From Cellulophaga sp. RHA19 (GTDB lineage: Bacteria; Bacteroidota; Bacteroidia; Flavobacteriales; Flavobacteriaceae), in assembly GCF_002813425.1 (NCBI RefSeq), contig NZ_PHUL01000001.1, positions 930,001-994,000 of the forward strand: a stretch of DNA of 64,000 bases, written 5' to 3'. Position 1 is the stretch's first letter, and each line of letters opens with the position of its first letter. This document shows, piece by piece, positions 12,001 through 17,293 of the stretch. A program made the translations under genes and the position numbers. A model generated the notes under the pieces. It saw nothing but the letters and a program-made list of their open reading frames with translations. It was not told where the DNA came from and ran no database searches.

Positions 12001-13522
12001 CAATTTTAACTGTGGTAATATTATTAGTAACCAAGTTTCTATAGATCCTGTACCACCACTACAAATAGTATTAGATGAAACTGCTGTAGTTATAAACTGT
12101 AATGGTGAATCTACTGCAAGTATAGATGCAACAGCAATTGGTGGTTTAGGTAACTATTCTTATGAGTTGTTAGATAACCCAACTAGTACAAGTCCGCTAC
12201 AAGGACCACAGACTACTGGTAATTTTAGAAACCTAGGAATTGGAACTTACTACATAAAAGTAACATCTGATGGTGGTTGTGAAGAAGTATCAAGAGCAAT
12301 TACTATTACAGAGCCAGCTCCTTTAGTTATAGAGACTGAAGAATTTACAGATGTTTCATGTTTTGGTGAAGAAGATGGTACCATAACTGTTGAGGTTAGT
12401 GGTGGAACAGGAGAAATAAAATACTCAATTACACCTAACTTAGATCAGTTTGATACTAAAAACGTATTTACAGACTTGGCTCCTGGAGTATATGATGTTA
12501 TTGCTCAAGATGAAAAAGGATGTTTTATTGCTTTTGAATTTACAATTGAACAACCAACTGCAATACAATTAAGTGCAACTACAACAGGAGAAACTTGTAC
12601 AGGTAATGAAGATGGTACAGCTACAGTTACAATAACTGGTGGTACCGCTCCTTACAGAACAAGTATAGATTCTAACGATCCTGCAGATTATGTGTTAGAC
12701 AGAGTAGATTTCTCTGGATTAACTGCTGGTCCGCATGTAATATTAGTTAAAGATGCTAATGATTGTGATGCAAATATTGTAATAAATATTGCACCTGGTG
12801 TTAATTTAAAAGCCACTGCAACACCAATTTATGAGTGTAGTACAGATACACCAACAAATTATTTAGATGTTGTTTTAGAAGACAACACAATAACAGACGT
12901 ATTATACGGTTTAGATACTACAGATCCTGCTGCTATGCAATTAACACCAGACTTTACAAATATGTCTGCTGGTAATCATTATTTACACATATTGCATGCA
13001 AATGGATGTTCTGAAACTATTGACTTTACTGTAGCTGCTTTTGAGCCATTAACACTTGTATTAGAAAATACAAATATTAACGAAATAACGGCAATTGCTG
13101 CAGGTGGTAACCCAAAATATACTTTCTATCTAGAAGGAAACAATAATGGGGAAGACAATACGTTCAGAATACGTAAGACTGATACTTATACCGTTGTTGT
13201 TGTAGACGAAAATGGTTGTGAAACTACTCAAGATATATTTATTGAGTTCATCGATATAGAAATCCCAAATTTCTTTACACCAAATGGTGATGATGTAAAC
13301 AACACATGGAAGCCTAAAAACACAGATGGGTTCCCTAATATCTTAACTATTGTCTATGATAGATATGGTAGAGAGTTATATAGAATGGGAGCAGATGATA
13401 AAGGTTGGGACGGAACTTATAATAATAAGGAACTACCATCTGGAGATTATTGGTATACTATTAAACTTAAAGATGAAGTAGACGACAGAGAATTTGTTGG
13501 ACACTTTACATTGTACAGATAA
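2..13522 (+). CDS. Giant SprB-repeat surface adhesin, type IX secreted (5' partial)
   Basis: The frame is open from base 2 with no stop, so the start lies upstream of the window; at least 4506 residues are present. The N-terminal part holds a DUF11-like domain at about residues 135-240. Then come several dozen Ig-like repeats of roughly 75-90 residues, each with a CFGxxDG-type opening, a GG-APYxYSID core and a GTYTITVxDxxGC close: the SprB repeat pattern. The last ~90 residues begin FFTPNGDDVNNTW and match the gliding-motility-associated type-B C-terminal domain that directs type IX secretion. SprB of Flavobacterium johnsoniae is a mobile adhesin of similar scale, and its partner SprF is encoded just downstream, as here. 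A role in surface adhesion or gliding is therefore inferred. The TTG at 119 is internal and is not the start. Confidence 0.93.
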   Translation, partial: LPAPFPVNARLGVSTLEGDNSLGGDGLSIKASGRPTYTPLGTNRFGTNPNKTNNFFDSNVTFENNIVTTRNPNSINTLGWDADLFTIPNTGWSTIPNDETSAILRASSAQDKYDIFFTSFDVEIIEPQMHLAKRVEDIGGTDITGQGVNLGQVLDYVLSFQNVGNDDGDRYTIKDVLPVNVTLDETNITMPTGVTYTYDPATREVIFSIPNNLVVQGGPLETIRMRVRVAENCFDFIDACSDLIQNLAYSTYRGVINDNEITDDPSVTDFDTCGFTTPGATNFLLDDLESCDYSRNVEICGADAILDSGDGFDDYVWYKDENGNGVIDGGDTVINDGNPDGDLSTLVVDDIGVYIVDKIIADPCKGFQEIITVTRFGTTQTNPIIDLINDTSNTVDGEVTTCPIDGDPLPKIFLCGLNDIEPININIPDATSIQWEKLDEGSCTASVEDCANKNGTCTWSQVATGQTFNAEDEGQYRVVINYLNGCFTRFYFNVFKNDLDPRATVKDIICTTDGSISVTNVPANYDFQLLDAATGTILVPYSANNGPVFPITNNGAYTIEMRQQGVVDGCVFRLEDIGVLRRDYVVNITTKDTDCNGLGEIRISAEDVEPQYYFSISQGGIEVDTFGPTNDNDYTFTDLNDGVYDVTVRTDDGCTLTREVTINDVSDLAGTALTTKSIDCTDGIISVNATGGVANPSYSYAIWSKDGVDLYSAPFSISDIPASAYQTTEDFYFSDADAGTYEFIVVGSNNCYIITNEATVDIAPAIVYTPIIEDEKCFGAEDGTYNINVTNSNGYTLSYNLLYPDGTTTSINNSGNFTSLPQGNYVLTITQTIGGTSCDFDEPFTIGGQVDGVTGDAVLVDDYTCLQEATIQVQNVTGGAAPYAYSIDGVNFNTGVGADTFANLTNGSYTITIRDANLCTFVTNEIVIDALNPPTDLDFTATAPNCPTQTSNVTVTVANGNAPYVFQIIAPAAVAATSTTGNTATFNNLDPDTYTFRVTDDKGCEYEESFTIRPVDPISVTGKLVSNISCFDDTDGEAEFTVSGFNSTYNYTITGPTAVPAGTTVNDAVISLNNLDNGTYTITVTDTETNCTATADVIINAPTAALALNVVESQPTCTTDGSVTLTATGGWGSNSFTITYPDATTTFTNGTGTFNNLNQTGTFNVSVEDANGCIVTSSFDLDASVAPTLEIVPNNDCFVAAAGLELTANVTAGGDGTYQYRINGGAYSTNNVFSGLNPGTYTIDVIDGNNCTGTASITVNPELTVTASADNITACGTDAIVTITPAGGSGTDYVFAIVADGDTPAATDFTNTNPRTVTTGAGDYDVYVRDNNGTGTFCEAMYNLNIAQDPILTVSTASTDILCSGEAQSTITITAGGGEAPYQYSIDGGATFVPTNTFNNLPANSYNIVVRDANLCTVADTHTITEPFTLSASAAVTALYECNPTTGAEVRITNAQGGTPAYEYSFDGGVNYSTNSISNLLPGTHTLYIRDANLCTFEMTVTVDSAPEAPTFAPSISYDCEGLGEITVTPSSTDFDYVYSINGSFNTPDNTSNVFTDVAAGNHTIRVDYTSNATPTPSNLLSEDFGVGANTSITQIDPLYCYEPQDGTVRPCDPGVHTRINDGEYSVTQAIASPFSTWRSPNDHTGNANGRFLAINVGGVAGVGGIVYAKRGIEVIPNRDITISTWAYNLLRTGESGGDPTIEIELVDAGGTVINSVSTGNIPKNNNANDWHNYTVTLNPGANTNLDIVIRTNSAVVDGNDIAIDDIQAFQFPEVCSSSVTFDVLVEAGKAFTANITNPKNISCFGGNDGEFVINASNFGAGGFEYTLDGGATYFGPFTSSQTVTGLTAQNYTIEVRDVDDNACSIPLTQELTEPTEVTATASITDEFTCNNTGATITAVANGGTPTYNYQLEIYNTVTTSYTIFRAYQTSAIFTDVPANAANENYIVRVQDDNLCTNAITPAVTVTTPEVPTFTVTPTACYSGANDGEIQVDVTSIPGNENFQFSINGGAWITPTPATATTYTFTNLANGTYTIDVKDGYGCVGVQETVVLNPVINATIDVVHVSSCADGSITVNATGGDGNLAYAFVPTTTPVTAADFNPSNTFTVIPANAGTYDVYVWDNNAADPHCEYMETVTVNPATPLTYNAVPTDPTCHDGTGTIEITVTSGISPYTYEIIDLDNGGASNETTTNVINNTKTFFNLAPGNYTINVTDASGCTIETTPVLINNPDELVTDLESILSGNCDPATGFRFINYTTTLSGTLEFSHDGGTTWQTSDEFNAPTYTLTSGDAVDPSIRTVDASGNTLCRLDLPRYIISYPLDNLDITILPIIVNCNELQVSVQGNQGTAPYQYTYTDDPVNFDATTPINPWTTPAKGLSDPHTFTGLIPGRTYVFYVRDANGCVRQSDVNVNDIITLPLEITSTSVPACFGTTNGSITYTITDNELPYGTEYRWEVFNMITGTPVSVANSGGNIPFSSPQTVTVSGLGAGEYFIQVTERDSGVDSCISASENLLLEELDDITATLNKIQDISCATPGLIQIENINGGGGTYNFTVTGPAPFTTITGTTDNPIEIPANSPAGTYNVTIQDQYSCAKDLGDVIMTLTPNPTIDSIDIDNCAIPNTLQVNATSTAAQILYSIDGGVTYLDNGGLFTNLPVGTYNISIKDSNGCIATDSATIYPILEAKVELTKLMDCTPGTAEITIEAINGSGNYDYEISNGLGTVVARTALATNPLVATITVVETYTITVYDNNTNCNRIFTIDVPAAVTPIFTHTFTDVTCNSADDGTITLYQTDNGINPLTYTITPLAGTFDAATSTFSDLPPNTYTVTATGTNGCTTDITNIVISEPNPIVIVDADVVEFGCTPTSGNTNNNASITIDNTAANITGGSNTYVIYEFINDNNTPATGDDTVVQSGSNNVYIETNTAGGSYTINVYDDKGCVGTIEADIAPYDELLTASAAITGDITCDPGTDGEITITATSNTNDTSKFEYSIDNGTTWQPSNVFGGLDVGTHNFLVRHTDTGCVITTSETITSPDVLELDATVLSNVICFGGNDGSVEFNLHDDANVTYANGVTFTVYDAVTNNVVQALASDLDGNFVVNSLVAGSYYIEVQQTPDPRCTYTQAFTIAGPSAAITAATEVTPVTCIGNDGVIEVINAAGGWGDYVYFVDVATNPAPVYPTDYVSNPRFTGLSGAAAPAGTDYQVWIADKNGCIIQLADVNLVEPTDITATLQVNQENCTNLEGEIEVINTVGGQGSNYTYQLIKDGTAVGSPQTTTIFSGLGAGSYTVLINDQWSCDFTTLATVLYEEMNVSTTVVKPIDCTVDPGGQITVNVTGGSTNLEFVATLPISSTTITNNDGVFTGLTEVGIYNFIVRDLDTNTPICEKPVTQELTDKVDPILLASTIENVSCFGLSDGSITANLDPATNVDPIYTYNLYDATGLTLIAGPQTSPTFTGLAAAFYQVEVVSAKECAVRETVEVTQPTELLISAVATDFACAPNNTVNTATITVTIEDGATTPGTPSGTSPYLYSIDNVNFQTGNTFTVTDTGVAQTITVYVKDDNSCPQTTTVTIEPINTFTAVVSKDTDISCAGPEEVTITVTDNGDVTNVYTYELLPIGNTNATQTATPTYNTATFELTAVGGYVFRITDTTTGCYVDTDVYNIAPYDLIKVSAIASSPVTCFGDTNGEIEVTVTDATAPFTYTVLNADGTLAGINGNATTNTFTISGLSGGNYYVAVTEDNAPFCTEDSNVITIDSPDMALTATLSQTAAVTCDDNAGEIVVQPTGGYAPYDIVLRNNTTGVETTFTDVSSASFVRLSAATYTATVTDDAGCDFTDDITLAPAIPITADITPLTQMLTCFGDSNGSVSAINVLNGEGVYTYQLNVYDDAGTTLLYSSTPQPNPMFNNLSAGVYTITVSDGWNCDVETIQAVITEPTDITGSLVQVSQLTCVDPAEIRLTATGGTAPYEFSVDGINFTPMTGGDTHTFTVTDGIYQYYIRDNFNCGNIISNQVSIDPVPPLQIVLDETAVVINCNGESTASIDATAIGGLGNYSYELLDNPTSTSPLQGPQTTGNFRNLGIGTYYIKVTSDGGCEEVSRAITITEPAPLVIETEEFTDVSCFGEEDGTITVEVSGGTGEIKYSITPNLDQFDTKNVFTDLAPGVYDVIAQDEKGCFIAFEFTIEQPTAIQLSATTTGETCTGNEDGTATVTITGGTAPYRTSIDSNDPADYVLDRVDFSGLTAGPHVILVKDANDCDANIVINIAPGVNLKATATPIYECSTDTPTNYLDVVLEDNTITDVLYGLDTTDPAAMQLTPDFTNMSAGNHYLHILHANGCSETIDFTVAAFEPLTLVLENTNINEITAIAAGGNPKYTFYLEGNNNGEDNTFRIRKTDTYTVVVVDENGCETTQDIFIEFIDIEIPNFFTPNGDDVNNTWKPKNTDGFPNILTIVYDRYGRELYRMGADDKGWDGTYNNKELPSGDYWYTIKLKDEVDDREFVGHFTLYR
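4735..5335 (+). other. Jelly-roll-like domain inserted among the SprB repeats
   Basis: This segment of the adhesin lacks the SprB repeat signature. It reads as a beta-sandwich of the carbohydrate-binding/MAM type, with NGRFLAINVGG, an ITISTWAYN strand, WHNYTVTLNPGAN and an AIDDIQ strand. Such domains often bind glycans or protein ligands. The fold is judged by eye from strand spacing and the DDI-type ending. It is the only clear break in the repeat array in this window. Confidence 0.55.
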
Positions 13523-13548
13523 AAAATAAAAGAACTTAACCTATAATT

Positions 13549-14502
13549 ATGCGACTTAAATTAGCAATCTTATCATTATTTGCCGGCACAATGCTGTCAA
13601 ATGCACAGGAGCTAAATTCCCCACAGCTATCACAATATTTAGCAGATAATCCATTTGTTTTATCACCAACATATGCAGGTATTGGTGATCATGTAAAAAT
13701 TAGAATGAACGGTCTTGCTCAATGGGTAGGAATAGAAGATGCACCTAGAACACAGTCTTTGGCTGCAGATGCCAGGATTGGTAACAAATCTGGTTTAGGT
13801 TTATTTTTATATAATGATAAAAACGGATATACTAAACAACAAGGAGCAAGAATATCTTTTGCTCACCACTTAACTTTAAATAGGTATGAAGATGAGTTTT
13901 TATCATTTGGTATATCATACAACTTTAACCAATTTAGATTAGACATACAGGAATTTAACCTTATTGCTAATCCAGATAATGCGGTAACAGATGATAGATC
14001 TACAACCAACCATAACTTTGATGTTGGATTTTTGTATAGAAAAAATAAGTTTTATGCGAGTGTTAATGCATCTAACTTAGTAAATAAAGATATAACCAAC
14101 TTTAATGAAACCTTTGAACCTAACGCATTAAGAAACTACTATATTTATAGTGGTTACAGATACAAAAAAAGTAGAAGTAGTGATTGGGAAATAGAACCAT
14201 CTGTACTTTATAAAATGTTTGAAAGTGACGGTAGATCTGAAACAGATTTAAACTTAAAATTTAGAAAGTACGATTTTGAAGATTACTACTATGCAGGTGT
14301 AAATTACAGATTTTTAAACGATCAAATAGGTAAGCCTTTATATTTAGCTCCTTTTGCAGGTTTAAAAAAAGATAACTATTACTTTGGATATTCTTACCAA
14401 ATAATTTTAAATGATATTTTAAATTATAGTACAGGTACACATGTTATAACAATTGGTGTAGATTTATTCCAAGGATTAAGTAATTGTAGATGTACTTACT
14501 AA
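13549..14502 (+). CDS. PorP/SprF family type IX secretion membrane protein
   Basis: 317 residues with a signal peptide ending near SNAQ. An LSQYLADNPFVLSPTYAGI segment typical of PorP/SprF proteins follows, then alternating beta strands ending in GVDLFQG, consistent with an outer-membrane barrel. Family members sit beside giant type-B C-terminal-domain adhesins and are needed for secretion or anchoring of that partner. It starts 26 bp after the adhesin stop, so the two are probably cotranscribed. Membership is clear; pairing with this particular adhesin is inferred from position. Confidence 0.92.
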   Translation: MRLKLAILSLFAGTMLSNAQELNSPQLSQYLADNPFVLSPTYAGIGDHVKIRMNGLAQWVGIEDAPRTQSLAADARIGNKSGLGLFLYNDKNGYTKQQGARISFAHHLTLNRYEDEFLSFGISYNFNQFRLDIQEFNLIANPDNAVTDDRSTTNHNFDVGFLYRKNKFYASVNASNLVNKDITNFNETFEPNALRNYYIYSGYRYKKSRSSDWEIEPSVLYKMFESDGRSETDLNLKFRKYDFEDYYYAGVNYRFLNDQIGKPLYLAPFAGLKKDNYYFGYSYQIILNDILNYSTGTHVITIGVDLFQGLSNCRCTY

Positions 14503-14523
14503 CTATTTATTAATAGTATTAGT

Positions 14524-14531
14524 TAAGTTTG
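14524..14531 (+). promoter_or_regulatory. Candidate -7 box for folB
   Basis: TAAGTTTG matches the Bacteroidota -7 consensus TAnnTTTG exactly and lies 19 bp upstream of the folB ATG. No convincing -33 TTG was found at the usual distance. Confidence 0.6.
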
Positions 14532-14550
14532 CACAACTAAACTAAACCAA

Positions 14551-14907
14551 ATGGGAAAAATAAAAGTAAGTACTATTAAAACATATGCTTACCACGGTTG
14601 CTTAAATGAAGAAGCTTTAATTGGTAGTGATTATTTAGTAAACGTAACAGTAGATGCAGATTTAACTAAGGCATCAATATCTGATGAATTAGTAGATACG
14701 GTAGACTATGTACATATTAATCATATAGTAAAAGAAGAAATGGCAATAAGATCTAAATTATTAGAACATGTTGCTAAGCGTATAATAGATCGTATTTTTT
14801 CTGAGTTACCTATTGTAACAGCATCAGAAGTAACAGTTTCTAAATTAAACCCACCAATAGGAGGAGATGTTGAAATGGTTTCGATAACATTACAATTAAC
14901 TCGTTAA
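14551..14907 (+). CDS. folB: Dihydroneopterin aldolase
   Basis: 118 residues, the usual size for FolB. It converts 7,8-dihydroneopterin to 6-hydroxymethyl-7,8-dihydropterin and glycolaldehyde in cytoplasmic folate synthesis. Visible family features are TYAYHGCLNEEALIG near the N-terminus (the FolB YG/HGCxxEE region), VDYVHINHIVKEEM in the middle, and the ending VSKLNPPIGGDVEMVSI, where the KPxxP-type lysine contributes to catalysis. It has its own -7 box, so it is probably transcribed separately from the secretion gene upstream. Confidence 0.93.
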   Translation: MGKIKVSTIKTYAYHGCLNEEALIGSDYLVNVTVDADLTKASISDELVDTVDYVHINHIVKEEMAIRSKLLEHVAKRIIDRIFSELPIVTASEVTVSKLNPPIGGDVEMVSITLQLTR

Positions 14908-14946
14908 ACTGCGTATTAGTAAATTTTTTATACATCTAAATATATG

Positions 14947-14954
14947 TACATTTG
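14947..14954 (+). promoter_or_regulatory. Candidate -7 box for the tRNA-Cys-like gene
   Basis: TACATTTG, an exact TAnnTTTG match, lies 20 bp upstream of the first acceptor-stem base. It indicates that the unusual tRNA-like gene has its own promoter. Confidence 0.55.
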
Positions 14955-14974
14955 AACTCTCCCCCCGCACAAAT

Positions 14975-15046
14975 GGCATTGTGGTCGAAATGGATAGACA
15001 TAATCCCGCAAGGATTAGCATAGTGGTTCGAATCCACTCGATGCCT
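14975..15046 (+). tRNA. tRNA-Cys-like gene with aberrant anticodon loop
   Basis: A full cloverleaf can be drawn. The acceptor stem GGCATTG/CGATGCC has one G-U pair and is followed by U73. The D stem is GTC/GAC, the anticodon stem TAATC/GATTA, the variable loop GCAT, and the T arm AGTGG-TTCGAAT-CCACT. The anticodon loop is CCGCAAG, giving anticodon GCA (Cys) at 15008-15010. However, position 33 is C instead of the near-universal U, and C32 can pair with G38, shrinking the loop to five bases. The acceptor and T-loop resemble the ordinary tRNA-Cys 150 bp downstream. It may be a decaying paralogue, a non-decoding tRNA, or a specialised tRNA. Confidence 0.6.
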
Positions 15047-15104
15047 CGAAAAAAAAATACAAAATTGATTTAAAAAAACTTATTTTCTTATGGATTTATT
15101 TTCG

Positions 15105-15112
15105 TAAGTTTG
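15105..15112 (+). promoter_or_regulatory. Candidate -7 box for tRNA-Cys
   Basis: TAAGTTTG, an exact TAnnTTTG match, lies 12 bp before the tRNA-Cys gene and well after the end of the preceding tRNA-like gene. The two therefore appear to be transcribed independently. Confidence 0.6.
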
Positions 15113-15124
15113 CAGTCCAAAAAT

Positions 15125-15195
15125 GGCATCGTGGCCGAGTGGCTAGGCAGAGCTCTGCAAAAGCTTGTACAGCAGTTCGAATCTGCTCGATGCCT
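15125..15195 (+). tRNA. tRNA-Cys (GCA)
   Basis: Canonical cloverleaf: acceptor GGCATCG/CGATGCC with U73 (usual in tRNA-Cys), D stem GCC/GGC, anticodon stem GAGCT/AGCTT around loop CTGCAAA with U33 and anticodon GCA at 15157-15159, and T arm AGCAG-TTCGAAT-CTGCT. The following bases are CA, so a complete CCA is not encoded, as is common in this group. Confidence 0.93.
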
Positions 15196-15197
15196 CA

Positions 15198-15226
15198 AAA
15201 ACCTTCACTAACGTGGAGGTTTTTTT
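15198..15226 (+). terminator. Rho-independent terminator after tRNA-Cys
   Basis: The arms AACCTTCAC and GTGGAGGTT form a stem around a short loop and are followed by a T run at 15219-15226. It immediately follows the tRNA end. Confidence 0.75.
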
Positions 15227-15354
15227 GTTTATATACTTATCAATTTTTATATCATATTTAAAATCAAATAATTACATATAATTATATATGATTATATCTA
15301 CAATAGTTATTTAAAAGATAAGGTAAAATTTATATAGTAATAGTTGAGATATTT

Positions 15355-15849
15355 CTATATTTTATTTATAATATGAAGTAATCCAATAGACACTAATAAT
15401 TTATTACTTCCTATAATTTCAAGTAATCTGTTAGATTTTACTATTCTAATTTTTTCACATTCGCTTTTAAACTTAAAGTAATCCATTCCTATTTCATTTA
15501 AATAATTACCAGCATAGCTATTTTTATTAGCTAGCATAGCAAAAATTATGTGTTCGGAATTTACTTTTTTATCTAAATAAGTACGAGCATAAAATTTTGA
15601 ATTTTTTAAAATATCCTCAAACTCTTGGGTTAAATAATATCTATTAACTTTTCTTTCATCATCTGACCTTAAAGTTTCTATTAATTTTTCAAATTGCCAG
15701 TTATGAGATTCAAATATTTTATGCGCAAGATTATCAGATTTTAAGGTAGCTATTAAAAAATGAAAAGAAGATATATACCCAGAATTTAAATTTATAGCTA
15801 CTAGTCTACTATTAGCTATTATTTTTTCTAGTTCAGGATTAAATTCCAT
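15355..15849 (-). CDS. Orphan Clp N-terminal-domain protein
   Basis: 164 residues. Two helical repeats fit the Clp_N (ClpA/B/C adaptor-binding) pattern. The first is about residues 6-70 (IIANSRLVAINLNSGYISSF, then HFLIATL). The second is about residues 72-140 (LTQEFEDILKNSKFYARTYL, then SEHIIFAML). No AAA+ ATPase domain follows, and the protein ends in a hydrophobic tail LLVSIGLLHIINKI. Stand-alone Clp_N proteins can act as substrate or adaptor modules for Clp proteases. That role is inferred here, and divergence is high. The next gene, a LysE transporter, starts in the same direction upstream. Confidence 0.6.
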   Translation of the reverse strand: MEFNPELEKIIANSRLVAINLNSGYISSFHFLIATLKSDNLAHKIFESHNWQFEKLIETLRSDDERKVNRYYLTQEFEDILKNSKFYARTYLDKKVNSEHIIFAMLANKNSYAGNYLNEIGMDYFKFKSECEKIRIVKSNRLLEIIGSNKLLVSIGLLHIINKI

Positions 15850-15876
15850 TTTTATATACAGTGGTATTTAAAAAAA

Positions 15877-16542
15877 TTATTTTTCTAATAACTCTAACCC
15901 TTCTTGTATATTTAATTGATCTTTAGGTAAAAACCCTTTGGTTATAAGTACTAAACCACAGATTACAAGTATAATACCAAGTATTTTTTTAGTTAAAAAA
16001 ATACGTCTTGGAGTTAGGTACCTTTTTAATTGTTTAGCTAATAATATTTTAAATATATCTGTAATAAAATAAGTTCCTAGCATTGCAGAAAAGAAAACCA
16101 AAATTCTGTTTGGATTATTATCTAAACTAGGACCTACTACCAAAATAACGCCCAACCAAAATACTAAAACACCTATGTTTATGAAGTTTAATAAAAAGCC
16201 TTTTATAAATAAACTTAGATAAGCACTTTTATTAGATTTAAGTGTTGTTGGTTTTTCTTTAACTGGCTTTTTTATGATTACAATTACCCCATAAACTAGT
16301 AGTATAACTCCACCAAAAATATATAATCCTGGTAAATTACTTAAATTTTCTAGTAGCTGATAACTACTAAAATAAGCAACAGTTAAAAATAAAATATCGG
16401 CTAGTATTACACCAAAGTCAAAAACCAACGCAGCTCTAAACCCTTTAACAGCACTAGTTTCTAGAAGAACAAAAAAAACAGGACCAATCATAAAGCTTAA
16501 AAAAAAGCCTAATGGTATTGCTGCCTGTATATCATCTAACAT
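15877..16542 (-). CDS. LysE family translocator
   Basis: 221 residues with about six hydrophobic segments. The N-terminus AIPLGFFLSFMIGPVFFVLL carries the GPxFF signature of LysE/RhtB exporters, which extrude amino acids or related small molecules across the inner membrane. The substrate cannot be told from sequence. It lies 12 bp after the head-GIN gene in the same orientation, so the two probably share a transcript. The length matches the family. Confidence 0.85.
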   Translation of the reverse strand: MLDDIQAAIPLGFFLSFMIGPVFFVLLETSAVKGFRAALVFDFGVILADILFLTVAYFSSYQLLENLSNLPGLYIFGGVILLVYGVIVIIKKPVKEKPTTLKSNKSAYLSLFIKGFLLNFINIGVLVFWLGVILVVGPSLDNNPNRILVFFSAMLGTYFITDIFKILLAKQLKRYLTPRRIFLTKKILGIILVICGLVLITKGFLPKDQLNIQEGLELLEK

Positions 16543-16554
16543 GTAGTAATTTTT

Positions 16555-17235
16555 CTATTTTCTAATAATTTTACCTCCAAAAACAGTTTTTTCATCCATT
16601 TTTAATGGGTCGCCATAAACTAAAACTTCACCACCTGCTTTTACAGTTGCTTGCACATAATTTGTAGCATTAATTTCTGCATTACCACCTGCATTAACGC
16701 TAATAGTAGTAAGTTCGGTTTTTAAATTTTTACCGTAGTAAATACCACCAGTATTAATTTTTATGTCCTGGTTTTTTGCAGATCCTTTTGATGTTATAAC
16801 ACCACCAGTAACAGATTTTATTAATAACTGAGTAACTTCAGCATCAATAATTAATTCGCCACCTTCTTGAGATTTTAACTCTAATAAATCTTGTTTAATA
16901 GTTTCATTAGAGCTAATTCTGGCATCTTCATTTACATCTATAACAGCTAAAATATCTGTATAATAAACATCTACAAAAGTTCTATAACCACTAAAAATTT
17001 TATCTAATTGCATACGGAGTTTTAAAACTCCGTCGTTATTAACAATTGAAACTTTTTGTGTATTAGCTCCTGTTATAACAGCTTCATTTTTAGTAGATTT
17101 AATAAGATTTACAGATAAACCATCAAAAGCCTTAACCTCTGTAAAGCTTTCTAGTTGTAATGTAATTTTTTCGTTTTGTGCATTTACTAAACTAAAAGTA
17201 AATAGTAAAAACGTAAATAAGGTTAACTTATTCAT
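16555..17235 (-). CDS. Head-GIN domain protein (DUF2807), exported
   Basis: 226 residues with a signal peptide ending VNAQ. The mature protein consists of short parallel strands rich in G, N and T (GLSVNLIKSTKNEAVITG, then TTISVNAGGNAEI). This is the pattern of the DUF2807 'putative auto-transporter adhesin, head GIN' family, a small beta-helix abundant in Bacteroidota. The molecular role is unknown. It is expected in the periplasm or at the cell surface. It sits between rnr and a LysE exporter, all on the minus strand. Confidence 0.85.
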   Translation of the reverse strand: MNKLTLFTFLLFTFSLVNAQNEKITLQLESFTEVKAFDGLSVNLIKSTKNEAVITGANTQKVSIVNNDGVLKLRMQLDKIFSGYRTFVDVYYTDILAVIDVNEDARISSNETIKQDLLELKSQEGGELIIDAEVTQLLIKSVTGGVITSKGSAKNQDIKINTGGIYYGKNLKTELTTISVNAGGNAEINATNYVQATVKAGGEVLVYGDPLKMDEKTVFGGKIIRK

Positions 17236-17293
17236 TTTGTTATTTTTAGGTATAATTCCTAATCTAATTTACAAATTTCGTTCCAAAAATACT

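Noticed and set aside
2300..13000. Regular DNA repeats that might suggest a CRISPR array or satellite
   Set aside because: The period is about 225-270 bp, diverged at DNA level and conserved at protein level: coding SprB repeats.
14975..15046. Reading the aberrant tRNA as a Leu, Ser or selenocysteine tRNA
   Set aside because: The variable loop is only four bases, so it is not a class II tRNA, and no anticodon other than GCA fits the stem geometry.
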